DNA of 64,000 nucleotides from Roseomonas genomospecies 6 (GTDB lineage: Bacteria > Pseudomonadota > Alphaproteobacteria > Azospirillales > Azospirillaceae). Below the pieces are notes generated by a model. It saw only the letters and a program-made list of their open reading frames with translations. It was not told the origin of the DNA and made no database searches. The stretch covers positions 186,001-250,000 of the forward strand of contig NZ_QOKW01000001.1 in NCBI RefSeq assembly GCF_008365375.1, read 5' to 3'. Made by a program: the position numbers and the translations under genes. Each line of letters starts with the position of its first letter. The first letter of the stretch is position 1. Below are positions 26,590-35,690 of the stretch, piece after piece.

Positions 26590-27585
26590 ATGTCCCGTTC
26601 CAACGATTTCGCCAGCGCGTTCGCCAAGGCCCACGCCGACGCGGGGCTGGAGCGCGTGTCGGTCGCGCACATCCTCCAGACCATCCAGAAGGACCCCGCC
26701 TTCCTGTTCAGCGAGGATCTGCGGCGGGGCGGCGGCCAGTGCCCCATGCACGCGGCGCCCAACGCCGACGACGCGGACAAGGTGACGGTCAACACGCTGC
26801 TGGCCTATCTGTTCGAACGGCTGCGCGACCATGTGGCGTCGAAGCTGCCGCTGGACGAGCGCGGGCAGGTCATGCTGCCGATTCCGCCGCGCTCCCCCCA
26901 CGGCCTCGACCCCGCCGACCGCGCGGCCATGGCGGCGGCTCCGCTGGACGTCATGGGCTCGGTCCTGCGCGACGCCACCTGCCATCTGCTGGACGGCCTC
27001 ATCACCGGGTGGGCCGCCGACCTGCTGACGGAGGAGGAGCATTACCGCGCCCAGGGCTCCGGCGAGATCTCCGCCGCCGCCGCCGCCACCTTCATATTGC
27101 GCATGACGCTGGAGGACTCGCCCCTCTACCAGCGTGCCGGCTACGACATGCTGTCGATCACCAAGACCGGCAGCCACACCGCCATCCACATCTGCTGGGC
27201 CATGGTGGAGGCCGCCCCCCTGCTGAAGCCGGCGCTGGAGGCGGCGGCTTACGACGACCTCGTGCGGCGCAGCCTGAAGCAGGTGGTGCCGCTGTCCATG
27301 GCCAGTCTGGGCATGCTGGTCCATTACATGGAAACATCGGGGATCGAGCCCCACGACGGGCTCGCCATCCATCTGCTGCCCAAGGACCAGACGGCCTTCG
27401 TCCTGGACGAGGCCGGGCTGATGTGCCTGAACCCGGAGCCGATCACCCGCTTCGCCAAGCCGGAGGAGCGGCACTACACCGGCTGTCCGGCCTTCTACAC
27501 GCCGGGCTTCATCAAGCTGTATCTCGACATCGTGGCCAGCATCGCCATGGATTACGGCGTCTACGACCGGCTTCGCGACCGCTGA
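26590..27585 (+). CDS. uncharacterised protein, first of a tandem paralog pair
   Basis: 331-aa protein of no family I recognise. By eye it is roughly 45% identical to the next gene. No signal peptide or TM segment. Invariant between the two copies: RSNDFA at the N-terminus, CP with His two residues on (QCPMH), PLDxxG, SPHGLD, the stretch GYDMLSITKTGSHTA, RRSLKQV with SLGML, and ERHYTGCPAFY near the end. The two Cys-Pro motifs, each with a nearby His or Tyr, could bind heme or metal (inference). ATG 26590 chosen for alignment with the second copy (MSRSNDFA/MARSNDFA). A 33-base gap precedes the second copy. Confidence 0.85.
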   Translation: MSRSNDFASAFAKAHADAGLERVSVAHILQTIQKDPAFLFSEDLRRGGGQCPMHAAPNADDADKVTVNTLLAYLFERLRDHVASKLPLDERGQVMLPIPPRSPHGLDPADRAAMAAAPLDVMGSVLRDATCHLLDGLITGWAADLLTEEEHYRAQGSGEISAAAAATFILRMTLEDSPLYQRAGYDMLSITKTGSHTAIHICWAMVEAAPLLKPALEAAAYDDLVRRSLKQVVPLSMASLGMLVHYMETSGIEPHDGLAIHLLPKDQTAFVLDEAGLMCLNPEPITRFAKPEERHYTGCPAFYTPGFIKLYLDIVASIAMDYGVYDRLRDR

Positions 27586-27618
27586 CCGTCCTTTTCCACA
27601 GACAGACGTTTCCCCGCC

Positions 27619-28620
27619 ATGGCTCGCTCCAACGATTTCGCCCTGACCTATCTCGCCGCGCATGAGAAAGCCGGGATGACCCGGATCAACCTCGCGCCGA
27701 TCCTGCACCGCATCGCGGAGGACCCGAACTACCTCTTCGCGGAGGAGCTTCAGTCCCTCGCCGGCCACTGCCCGGCCCATGCGGACACGCGCAAGGAGGA
27801 TTACGAGAAGGTGGCGATCAACACGCTGCTGGCCTTTCTCTATGAAGACCTGCGCAACCACATCACCAACCGGATGCCGCTGGACGCCGAGGGCCATCTG
27901 CTGCTGTGCAACCCGCCGGATTCCCCGCACGGGCTGGACATCGCCGACACCGCCGGGCTGGACGCCGCCCCGGCGGAGACGCTGATCGGCTTCCTGCGCG
28001 ACAGCGTGTGCCACCTGCTGGACGCCATCATCAAGGATTGGGCGATCAAGGTGACGCTGGAGGAGGAGCGCTGCCGGGCGGAGGGCGCCATCACCCCGCT
28101 GGCCGCCGCCGGCTTCGTGCTCGCCGGCACGCTGGAGGCGTCGGTCCTGCACGCGCCGTCCGGCTACGACATGCTGTCGATCACCAAGACCGGCAGCCAC
28201 ACGGCGCTCCACGTCTGCTGGAACCTGTGCGAATCCGCGCCGATGCTGAAACCCGGCCTGACGCCGGCGGAGTACGACGACCTGTCCCGCCGCAGCCTGA
28301 AGCAGGTGCTTCCGCTCGCCATGGGCAGCCTGGGCATGCTGTGCCAGTTCATGGGTGCCGGGCACATCGAGGCCGACGACCATCAGGCCATCCATCCCCT
28401 GCCCCGGCACCAGACGGCCTTCGTCTACGACGCGGAGGCGCCGGGCGGCATGATCGTCCTGAACCCCGACCTGATCGAGCCGACCGCCCAGCCGGGAGAG
28501 CGCCATTACACCGGCTGTCCGGCCTTCTACGCCAACGGCCTGATCAACCTGTACATGGAAATCGTGCTGTCGGTGGCCGCGCGTTACGGCATCTACGAGC
28601 GCGTCGAGCGCGCCGGCTGA
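27619..28620 (+). CDS. uncharacterised protein, second of a tandem paralog pair
   Basis: 333-aa paralog of the preceding gene. It keeps HCPAH, LPLxMGSLGML, GYDMLSITKTGSHTA, LHVCW and ERHYTGCPAFY, and is fully soluble by sequence. The body varies most between motifs, so the pair has diverged but the motifs are under strong selection. A 43-base stretch is identical in DNA between the two genes (27137-27179 and 28160-28202), which may mean gene conversion. Downstream on the same strand, 91 bases away, is a tyrosine-phosphatase gene. Confidence 0.85.
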   Translation: MARSNDFALTYLAAHEKAGMTRINLAPILHRIAEDPNYLFAEELQSLAGHCPAHADTRKEDYEKVAINTLLAFLYEDLRNHITNRMPLDAEGHLLLCNPPDSPHGLDIADTAGLDAAPAETLIGFLRDSVCHLLDAIIKDWAIKVTLEEERCRAEGAITPLAAAGFVLAGTLEASVLHAPSGYDMLSITKTGSHTALHVCWNLCESAPMLKPGLTPAEYDDLSRRSLKQVLPLAMGSLGMLCQFMGAGHIEADDHQAIHPLPRHQTAFVYDAEAPGGMIVLNPDLIEPTAQPGERHYTGCPAFYANGLINLYMEIVLSVAARYGIYERVERAG

Positions 28621-28711
28621 CCAAACCGCCGCACTGCCCCGCGTCGCGGCGGTCTTGACGCCACGGGAAGTGTGCCTATGTTGGCGGCCTTGTCGAATGG
28701 GAGAGTTCTGC

Positions 28712-29437
28712 GTGGCCACCACCAGGAAGATGTTGCGCCGTTACACGACCACCGCGCTGGCCGATGGCATCAAGCGGGCGCGCGGGCGCATGATCTCCCC
28801 GCTGCAACGGGCGCTGGGCCATTTCGAGAGCGTGTTCATCGACCACGCCTGCTTCCGGCTGATCTATTCGAACACCTATCGCATCTCCCCCAACATGTTC
28901 CGGGCGAGCCAGCCCTCCCCCTCGCACATCCGGGAGGCGGCGCGGCGCGGGGTGAAGACCATCCTGAACCTGCGCGGCAGCCGCGACTGCGCCTCCTACA
29001 TCCTGGAGGCCGAGGCCTGCCGGGCGGCGGGGCTGACGCTGGTGGACTTCCCCGTCAACTCCCGCGACATGCCGAAGAAGGAGACGCTGCTGAAGGCGCG
29101 CGACCTGTTCGCCACCATGCAGTATCCGGCGCTGATGCACTGCAAGTCAGGGGCGGACCGCGCCGGCTTCATGTCGGCCCTCTACCTCTTCATCCACGAG
29201 GGCGCGCCGCTGGAGCGTGCGACCAGGCAGCTCCACTGGAAATACGGCCACTTCAAACAGGCGAAGACCGGCATCCTCGACTATTTCTTCGACCTCTACG
29301 CCGCCTACAACGAGAAGCGCCCCACCCCCTTCTGGGAGTGGGTGGAGCGCGTCTACGACCCGGTGGAGGCCAAGGCCAGCTTCCGCTCCCGCGAATGGGC
29401 CGACACGGTGGTCGACCGGGTGCTGGGGCGGGAGTGA
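28712..29437 (+). CDS. tyrosine/dual-specificity phosphatase
   Basis: 241-aa phosphatase of the cysteine-based DSP/PTP fold. The active-site P-loop is MHCKSGADRAG (CX5R) with the general-acid region earlier around FPVNSRDMP. Upstream is ISPNMFRASQPSPSHI, the usual start of bacterial and plant-like DSP domains. The C-terminus (FWEWVERVYDPVEAKA) is extended. Start: GTG at 28712 with GGGAGAG six bases upstream; an ATG at 28697 is also in frame. The target (protein or inositide/lipid) is unknown. Convergent with the TPR-glycosyltransferase gene, with 10 bases between. Confidence 0.82.
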   Translation: MATTRKMLRRYTTTALADGIKRARGRMISPLQRALGHFESVFIDHACFRLIYSNTYRISPNMFRASQPSPSHIREAARRGVKTILNLRGSRDCASYILEAEACRAAGLTLVDFPVNSRDMPKKETLLKARDLFATMQYPALMHCKSGADRAGFMSALYLFIHEGAPLERATRQLHWKYGHFKQAKTGILDYFFDLYAAYNEKRPTPFWEWVERVYDPVEAKASFRSREWADTVVDRVLGRE

Positions 29438-29447
29438 CCGCAGCGTG

Positions 29448-31226
29448 TCACTTCGCCCCGACGAAGTGGCAATAGGGGAAGGTCACGAAGTCGAAGCGGC
29501 GCACCCGGATCGGCTCGTTCCGGTTCAGCCAGTCGAGCACCGCGTAATGGGCCATCTGGTCCAGCATCCAATAGACCTCCGCCCCCGCCAGGAAATGCCC
29601 GATGTAGGAGCCGACCAGCGACAGGAAGCGGTCGCCGCCGGGCGTGTTCGCGTAGAAGGTGAAGCCGACCGGAATCTCCCGGGACGGGCCGCGGCGCCGC
29701 CCGTCGAGCAGAAGGCCCACGTCGTACCCGGCCATCTCCGCCTGGAGAGCCTGCAAATCTCCGGTGATCCAGGCGTCGGTGTCGATCACCATGAGCGGGC
29801 GGTCCAGACGGCGCATCCATTGCAAAGCGCGGATGAAGCGGGCGGAGGCGTAGTAGGTGATGCGCTTGATGTCGGTCCACCCGGTCATGTCCGGCCATTC
29901 GACGGAGTATCCCACCGCCAACCGCCCGTCTTCCCGCCAGCGGGCCAATGCCTGCTCCGTCTCCGCCGATGGCGCGACCACATGGACGACGACCGTGGCG
30001 CCCGTCATCCGCTCCGCCAGCGACTCCAGCAGCGCCGGGGCGAAACGGCGGAAATAGACGTCGTCGCAGCAGAGGAAGACCGCCGCCTTGCCGGAGGCGC
30101 TCTCCTGCGGCTCGAAACGCGGCTCCAAGGGCGCCATGCGCTCCAGCACCGCTTCGACCGGCGGCAGGGCACGGAGGAAGGCGTCATCGGCGCGCAGCAT
30201 GCTCCAGAGGCCCAACTCGTGCTCGCGCGCAACCTCCGCCGCGGTGAAGCGCCGCCGGAAGCGTCGGCTCAGCCAGGACGCGAGGACGAGCCGGTCCCGG
30301 CGGTAGACGTGGAAGCCGATGACGGAGGCCGCCACCGTGTCCTTGGGGTGGCGCCGCAGGCGTATCCAGGCGGCCTTCGCCCCATCGCACAGCACCGCGT
30401 CGGACGCCACGCCAACCTGCACCAGCGTCGCCACCGCGGCGACGCGCAGCCAGTCGGCTTCGTCATCGTCCGGGCGGATGGTGACGGCCCGGCGCAACGC
30501 GCGGATCGCTTCCTCCACCAGCAACGGATCGACCTCGAAGGGCTTTCCATTCTGGACATCCATCGCCCCGCTGCGATCCAGCAGCAGGCGCGCCAACGAC
30601 CGGTTGGCCCGGTAATTGCGGTCGTCACGGTCCAGAGCGGCGCGGGCTGCCGATTCCGCCGCCGCGCTGTCCCCAACCGCCTCCAATGCCTCCGCCGCGG
30701 CCGCGTGGGCCGAGGCGTCCGCCGCCGGATGGCGCGCCGCCGCGGACAGCCGCTCCGCCTCGTCCAGCCGCTTTCCCCACTGGCCCCGCAGGCTGTCCAG
30801 ATTGGCCGCCGCCCCGCCATGGCCGGGTTCCAGCCTCAGGGCGCGCCCGTAACTTCGCGCCGCCCCCGCGGCCTTCTCCTGCTGCTTCAGCCCATTGCCG
30901 AGATTGAACCAGGAGGCCGCATGCGCCGGGTCGAGGGACAAGGCGCGCTGCAGGCAAGCGGCGGCGGCCTCCCCCTGTCCCGCCATGCGCAGGGCTGCGG
31001 CGAGGTTGCTGTAGCCGCCGACCCCGTTGGGATCGAGCCGGGCGACCAGTCGGAAATGGGAAACCGCCTCGCCGGCGCGGCCGGTCTGCACCAGAAGCAT
31101 CGCGAGCATCTGAAGCGCGCCGCGATTCTGCGGTTCGCGATCCAGGACAGCTCGATAGAGCGGTTCGGCGTCCGCGTGGTTGCCGGATTTGTGCAGGCGT
31201 ATGGCGGCGTCGAGGGGATTGTCCAT
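29448..31226 (-). CDS. TPR-repeat protein with glycosyltransferase-like C-terminus
   Basis: 592-aa protein. Residues 1-190 are TPRs of the tetratrico type (LHKSGNHADAEPLYRAVLDREPQNRGALQMLAMLL and followers). A helical middle precedes a C-terminal domain with VVVHVVAPSAETEQAL and LMVIDTDAWITGDL, the latter a DxD-like motif expected of GT-A enzymes. It ends FVTFPYCHFVGAK. O-GlcNAc-type TPR-GT fusion is one possibility, but the DxD marks a GT-A, not GT-B, fold. Substrate unknown. Soluble by sequence. Confidence 0.75.
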   Translation of the reverse strand: MDNPLDAAIRLHKSGNHADAEPLYRAVLDREPQNRGALQMLAMLLVQTGRAGEAVSHFRLVARLDPNGVGGYSNLAAALRMAGQGEAAAACLQRALSLDPAHAASWFNLGNGLKQQEKAAGAARSYGRALRLEPGHGGAAANLDSLRGQWGKRLDEAERLSAAARHPAADASAHAAAAEALEAVGDSAAAESAARAALDRDDRNYRANRSLARLLLDRSGAMDVQNGKPFEVDPLLVEEAIRALRRAVTIRPDDDEADWLRVAAVATLVQVGVASDAVLCDGAKAAWIRLRRHPKDTVAASVIGFHVYRRDRLVLASWLSRRFRRRFTAAEVAREHELGLWSMLRADDAFLRALPPVEAVLERMAPLEPRFEPQESASGKAAVFLCCDDVYFRRFAPALLESLAERMTGATVVVHVVAPSAETEQALARWREDGRLAVGYSVEWPDMTGWTDIKRITYYASARFIRALQWMRRLDRPLMVIDTDAWITGDLQALQAEMAGYDVGLLLDGRRRGPSREIPVGFTFYANTPGGDRFLSLVGSYIGHFLAGAEVYWMLDQMAHYAVLDWLNRNEPIRVRRFDFVTFPYCHFVGAK

Positions 31227-31283
31227 GATGCGCGACCATAACGCGGATTGCGCGGGCAGCCAACCGCGGGACTCGAATTTGGG

Positions 31284-33077
31284 CTAGGGAGCCAGCAGCG
31301 CCGCCTCCCCGTCCTCCCCGAACTGGAGCTTGCACAGGCGGGCGTAGGTGCCGTTCTGCGCGATCAGGGCGTCGTGCGCACCCTGTTCCACGATGCGCCC
31401 GCCGTCCATGACCACGATCCGGTCGGCGTTGCGCACGGTGGCGAGCCGGTGGGCGATGACCAGAGTCGTGCGGCCCTTCGTCAGCCGCTCCAAGGCGCCC
31501 TGCACCAGCCGCTCGGATTCGCTGTCCAGCGCGCTCGTCGCCTCGTCCAGCAGCAGGATCGGCGCGTCCTTCAGGAAGGCGCGGGCGAGCGCGAGGCGCT
31601 GGCGCTCGCCGCCCGACAGCTTCACGCCGCGGTCGCCGATCACCGTGTCGTAGCCTTCCGGAAGCCGCGCGACGAAGTCGTGCGCGGCGGCGGCCTTCGC
31701 GGCGGCCACGATGTCGTCGAAGGGTGCGTCCAGCCGCCCGAAGGCGATGTTGGCGCGCACCGTGTCGTTGAACAGCACCGTGTCCTGGCTGACCAGCGAG
31801 ATCACGCCGCGCAGGCTGCCCAGCGTCACCGACCGCACGTCCTGCCCGTCGATCAGCACCTGCCCGCCCGTCGCGTCGTAAAGGCGCGGAATCAGGTTGA
31901 ACACGGTGGACTTGCCGGCCCCGCTGCGCCCGACGAGAGCCACCGTGGTCCCCGCCGGAACCTCCAGGTCGATGCCCTTCAGCGTCTCCGTCCCCTCTTC
32001 GTAGGCGAAGCGGACACCGCGCAGGCTGACGGCGGCGCGCTCCACCGCCAGGGGCTTGGCTCCGGGCTGCTCGGTGATGGTCGGCTTCTCGTCCACCAGC
32101 TCGAAAATGCGCTGGGCGGCGGCCAGACCCTCCTGAAGCACGGCGTTCAGCGTGCCGATGGCCCGCACCGGCTGCGCCGCCATCAGAAGCGCGCCGACGA
32201 AGCCGGAAAAGGCGCCGACCGAGCCCTCGCCCGACGCCATGCGGTAGCCCGCGAAGGCGATCACCCCGGCCACGGCGGCGCCGCCCAGCACCTCCATCAT
32301 CGGGTCGATGCGCGAGCGGGCGCGGGTCGCCTTCATGGTCAGGGCGAAATTGTCCTCGAAGGCGCGGGCGGCGCGGGCGCGCTCGTAATCCTCCAGGCAA
32401 TAGGTCTTCACCATGCGGGCGCCGGCCAGACTTTCCGTCAGCAGCGCGGTCATGTCGCCCATCTGCGCCTGGGTGTCGCGTGACACGCGGCGCAGCCGCT
32501 TGCCGATGTTCACGATGGGAATGGCGGCGATGGGGTAGATCAGGAAGACGATCAGCGACAGAACCCAATCCAGATAGAACATCGACCCGACCAGGGCGAT
32601 CACCGTCAGGATGTCGCGCACCAGCCCGGTCAGGGTCCGCGACAGGGCGTTGCGGATCAGGTCCACGTCGCTGATGAAGCGGGAGGTCATCGTCCCCGTG
32701 GGGGCCGCGTGAAGCTGCGCCGTGTCGGATTTCAGCAGATGGTCGAACATCGACAGGCGCACGTCGCTGATGATCCGCTGCACGATGTCGGTGGTCACCA
32801 CCGTCTGCGAATACATGGACAGCGCCTTGATCGCCGTGACCGCGACGATCAGGACCGGGATGACCAGCAGCATGGTCCGGTCCTGCTCGGAGAACATCGA
32901 GTAGGCCCGGTCGATCAGCAGCGGATAGGCGCCGGTCGCCGCCGCCACCACGGCCATCAGCAGGAAGGACAGCATCAGCTTGCCGGTGTAGGGGCGGACC
33001 CATTCCCGCAGCATGCGCAACACCAGCCGCTCCGTCGCCGCGTCCAGGCGCAGCCGTTCTCCGCTCTTCTTGCTCAC
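31284..33077 (-). CDS. MsbA-type ABC exporter (fused permease-ATPase)
   Basis: 597-aa half-transporter: an N-terminal six-helix ABC membrane domain (LSFLLMAVVAAATGAYPLLI, VLSLIVFLIYPIAAIPIV and others) fused to an ATPase. Walker A GRSGAGKST, signature LSGGERQRLALAR, Walker B ILLLDEATSALD, H loop IAHRLATV. Family includes MsbA (lipid A flippase) and lipid/drug exporters. The substrate is not known. It stands 187 bases from a divergent patatin. The long antisense open frame on the plus strand is a GC artefact. Confidence 0.92.
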   Translation of the reverse strand: MSKKSGERLRLDAATERLVLRMLREWVRPYTGKLMLSFLLMAVVAAATGAYPLLIDRAYSMFSEQDRTMLLVIPVLIVAVTAIKALSMYSQTVVTTDIVQRIISDVRLSMFDHLLKSDTAQLHAAPTGTMTSRFISDVDLIRNALSRTLTGLVRDILTVIALVGSMFYLDWVLSLIVFLIYPIAAIPIVNIGKRLRRVSRDTQAQMGDMTALLTESLAGARMVKTYCLEDYERARAARAFEDNFALTMKATRARSRIDPMMEVLGGAAVAGVIAFAGYRMASGEGSVGAFSGFVGALLMAAQPVRAIGTLNAVLQEGLAAAQRIFELVDEKPTITEQPGAKPLAVERAAVSLRGVRFAYEEGTETLKGIDLEVPAGTTVALVGRSGAGKSTVFNLIPRLYDATGGQVLIDGQDVRSVTLGSLRGVISLVSQDTVLFNDTVRANIAFGRLDAPFDDIVAAAKAAAAHDFVARLPEGYDTVIGDRGVKLSGGERQRLALARAFLKDAPILLLDEATSALDSESERLVQGALERLTKGRTTLVIAHRLATVRNADRIVVMDGGRIVEQGAHDALIAQNGTYARLCKLQFGEDGEAALLAP

Positions 33078-33265
33078 GTGCCGATCTTCCTGTAGCGCAA
33101 TCGCGATGGCTTAGCCGATGGCGCCGGTGCTTGTCCACCCGGCCCTGTTCAACCAACCTTGCCGACCAACCTTGTCGATGGGGCCCGGCCCGATCAAGCT
33201 TCCTTAACCGGTGGGGCGGCACAGTATGGGCAGGAACGCGCTTCACCATGTGCAAAGGAGGCGCC

Positions 33266-34291
33266 ATGGCGGCGGACGGCGGAAACGGCCAGGACCACGG
33301 GAACGGACAGGGCCGGCATCACAGGCCCCGCATCGGTCTGGCGCTCGGCGCCGGGGTGGCGCGCGGCTGGGCGCACATCGGCGTGCTGCGGGCGCTGAAG
33401 CGCTATGGGATCGAGGCGGACATCGTCTGCGGAAGCTCGGTGGGGGCTCTGGTCGGCGGGGTCCATCTCGCCGGACGGCTCGACGCGCTGGAGGAATGGA
33501 CGCGCAGCCTGACCCGGATGAAGATCGTCGGCTATCTGGACCTGCGGCTGCGCCAGGGCGGCGGGCTGATCGGCGGGGAACGGCTGGTCGCGGAAATGCG
33601 CCACCATCTGGGCGACGTCCTGGTCGAGGAGCTTCCCGCCCCCTTCGCCGCCATCGCCACCGATCTGGTCACCGGGCACGAGGTGTGGATACGCAATGGC
33701 CCGCTGGTCGACGCCCTGCGCGCTTCCTTCTCCCTGCCGGGGGTCTTCCCGCCGGTCCGGTTCGAGGGGCGCTGGATGGTCGATGGCGCCCTGGTCAATC
33801 CGGTGCCGGTGTCGGCCTGCCGGGCCTTGGGCGCCCAGATGGTGATCGCCGTGAATCTCTCCGCCGACATTCTGGGGAAGGCGCGGCGCCCCGGCGCCGC
33901 CGTGCCGACCGCGGCGGGGTTCGATCTTCTGAAGCTGATCGAGGACGGACCGCCGGAGGAGGAGGCCAAGCCGCGTGCGGGGTTCCGGGTGCCCATCGGG
34001 GCCTTGAGCCGCCGCATCTTCCGGCGCGATTACGAGGGGCCGAGCCTGTTCGGCGTCATGGTCTCCTCGCTGGGCATCGTCACCGACCGCATCGCGCGGT
34101 CCCGTCTGGCGGGCGAGCCGCCCGACGTGCACATCACGCCCCGGCTCGGCCACATCGGCCTGTCGGAGTTCGACCGGGCGGACGATTGCATCCGCGAGGG
34201 GGAAGCGGCGGTCGAGCGCGCCCTGCCCGATCTGCACGACGCGCTCGCCGTCTTCGGCAACGGATCGCGCGAACCGCCGCGGGGCTTCTAG
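33266..34291 (+). CDS. patatin-like phospholipase (RssA family)
   Basis: 341-aa serine hydrolase with an Asp/Ser dyad. Gly-rich oxyanion region GLALGAGVARGWAH, nucleophile elbow VCGSSVGAL, and catalytic Asp in RWMVDGALVNPVPV. RssA-type patatins lack a signal peptide and act in the cytoplasm. The ATG at 33266 has AAGGAGG four bases upstream; a longer reading (ATG 33248) is possible. The start is divergent from the ABC exporter, with lipid turnover a shared theme (inference). Confidence 0.9.
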   Translation: MAADGGNGQDHGNGQGRHHRPRIGLALGAGVARGWAHIGVLRALKRYGIEADIVCGSSVGALVGGVHLAGRLDALEEWTRSLTRMKIVGYLDLRLRQGGGLIGGERLVAEMRHHLGDVLVEELPAPFAAIATDLVTGHEVWIRNGPLVDALRASFSLPGVFPPVRFEGRWMVDGALVNPVPVSACRALGAQMVIAVNLSADILGKARRPGAAVPTAAGFDLLKLIEDGPPEEEAKPRAGFRVPIGALSRRIFRRDYEGPSLFGVMVSSLGIVTDRIARSRLAGEPPDVHITPRLGHIGLSEFDRADDCIREGEAAVERALPDLHDALAVFGNGSREPPRGF

Positions 34292-34335
34292 GCCACCGCG
34301 GCGGGTCCGCCCCTTCTGGTCAGTTGTCCAAGGGG

Positions 34336-34515
34336 TCAGTTGTCCAGAGCCGTGCCCAGGGCGGCGCCGCCCAGGCCACCGATGATGGCACCGCGCTTGC
34401 CGTCCACCGCGTAACCGCCCGCGGCGCCAGCCGTGCCACCCACCACGCCGCCGGTCGAACAGGCCGCGAGCGTCAACAGCGCAATGGCGGACCCGATCAG
34501 GCGCAAACGAGACAT
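34336..34515 (-). CDS. small glycine-zipper lipoprotein
   Basis: 59-aa lipoprotein. A signal peptide ends in the lipobox LAAC. After the Cys come GGVVGGTAGAAGGYAVDGKRGAIIGGLGGAALGTALD, a glycine-zipper-like segment that can insert in membranes. AAGGAGGG is seven bases from the ATG. Small orphan lipoproteins of this type are common in proteobacteria; no function is known. Convergent with the patatin gene by 44 bases. Confidence 0.75.
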   Translation of the reverse strand: MSRLRLIGSAIALLTLAACSTGGVVGGTAGAAGGYAVDGKRGAIIGGLGGAALGTALDN

Positions 34516-34652
34516 GTCCAAACCCTCCTTGTGGTGTTTCTCGCTTCTGTAAACACGCGAAACTGCAAATTGCTTCCACGACACCGCGATTCCGTCGGGA
34601 AACCACCTCTGGATAGGTCTTGGATCGGCTGCCGCGCCCCTGATAAGCCCTT

Positions 34653-35501
34653 CTAGAACAGCACGCGGGTGCCGACGCGCAGCATGGTGCTGTCGGATGG
34701 GTCGCCGCCGTAGGTCATGGTGCCGAGATCGGCGGAGAGACTGATCTTCGGCGTCATGCGAAAACGCAACCCCGTGGACCAGACCTCCTGCAAAGCCTCG
34801 CCGCCGACCTGGGTGTGGGCCAGACGGCCCATGACGCTCCACCCCCGCACCGGCGTTCCCTGGTCGAGGGTGAAGCCGAGGTTGAGCGTCCGGCGGGCCG
34901 AGCCGTCGTCGGGAATCTGCTCCCGGTAGCCGGCGCCGACCGTCACGCCGGGAAGAGCCACCTGGCCGCCGACCACCCAGGACTTGCGGGGCGTGCCGCG
35001 ATCCTTGGCGGTGGCGGCCCTGCCCGCCCCCGCGGTGATGCGCAGCCGGGCCTTGCCCATCCGGCCGTCGTGCCGGACCACGCCTTCCACCACATGGCGG
35101 GCGAGCGGATCGGCGGCCCCCAACTCCGTGCGGACAGGGGTATAGCCCAGGCCGATGTTGAATCCGTGCAGCCTCGGCGAATAATAGGTTGCCCGCGCGT
35201 CCGGTCCACCGAAGGCGCCGTCGTTCATGAAGACGGGATCGGAGAACCATTGGTCCCGCACCGGCGTGGTCGCCACCATCCGGCGCGACGCGCTTTCCGT
35301 CTGCCCGACCTCCAGGGCACCCCAGCCGCCGAGGTCGATCGCCTTCTTGTCGAACCGGATGGACGCCGCACCGCCGCCCGCCGCCGTGCGGTCGAGATCG
35401 GGCCGGTCATAATCGGGCAGGGACCCGGCCGCCGCCGCGGACGACAGGACAAGCGTCAGCGCCGCGAGGGGAATCGCCGGAATACGCCGTGCACGAACCA
35501 T
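34653..35501 (-). CDS. porin-like outer-membrane beta-barrel protein
   Basis: 282-aa exported protein. Signal peptide MVRARRIPAIPLAALTLVLSSAAAA/GS, then alternating amphipathic strands: ATYYSPRLHGFNIGLGYTPV, SWVVGGQVALPGVTVGAGYREQ, LNLGFTLDQGTPVRGWSVMGRLAH, TGLRFRMTPKISLSADLGTMTY and a C-terminal TRVLF with the terminal Phe. Looks like a small general or substrate-specific porin (Porin_4-like); the exact channel is unknown. Gene start supported by GAGGGG. Divergent from the antiporter gene across 189 bases with a 19-bp palindrome. Confidence 0.8.
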   Translation of the reverse strand: MVRARRIPAIPLAALTLVLSSAAAAGSLPDYDRPDLDRTAAGGGAASIRFDKKAIDLGGWGALEVGQTESASRRMVATTPVRDQWFSDPVFMNDGAFGGPDARATYYSPRLHGFNIGLGYTPVRTELGAADPLARHVVEGVVRHDGRMGKARLRITAGAGRAATAKDRGTPRKSWVVGGQVALPGVTVGAGYREQIPDDGSARRTLNLGFTLDQGTPVRGWSVMGRLAHTQVGGEALQEVWSTGLRFRMTPKISLSADLGTMTYGGDPSDSTMLRVGTRVLF

Positions 35502-35548
35502 GAAATGTCCCCTCGCCCATTGCATTAACCCGAAAGGATTGTAGCCCG

Positions 35549-35567
35549 CCGCAATGCTGCATTGCGG
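35549..35567. promoter_or_regulatory. 8-bp-arm inverted repeat between porin-like and antiporter genes
   Basis: CCGCAATG, three-base loop CTG, CATTGCGG: perfect arms. It lies 47 bases before the porin-like start and 123 before the antiporter. Could be an operator or a hairpin. Confidence 0.45.
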
Positions 35568-35690
35568 GAGACATTTCTGTATTATTTTATGAACATTGGA
35601 CAATTATGGCTGCTGCGTTGCACTGGCGCCCAAGAATTGCCAAAATCGGATGAAGCCCGGACGCGGCATTTCCCTACCTTGGCGAGGACA

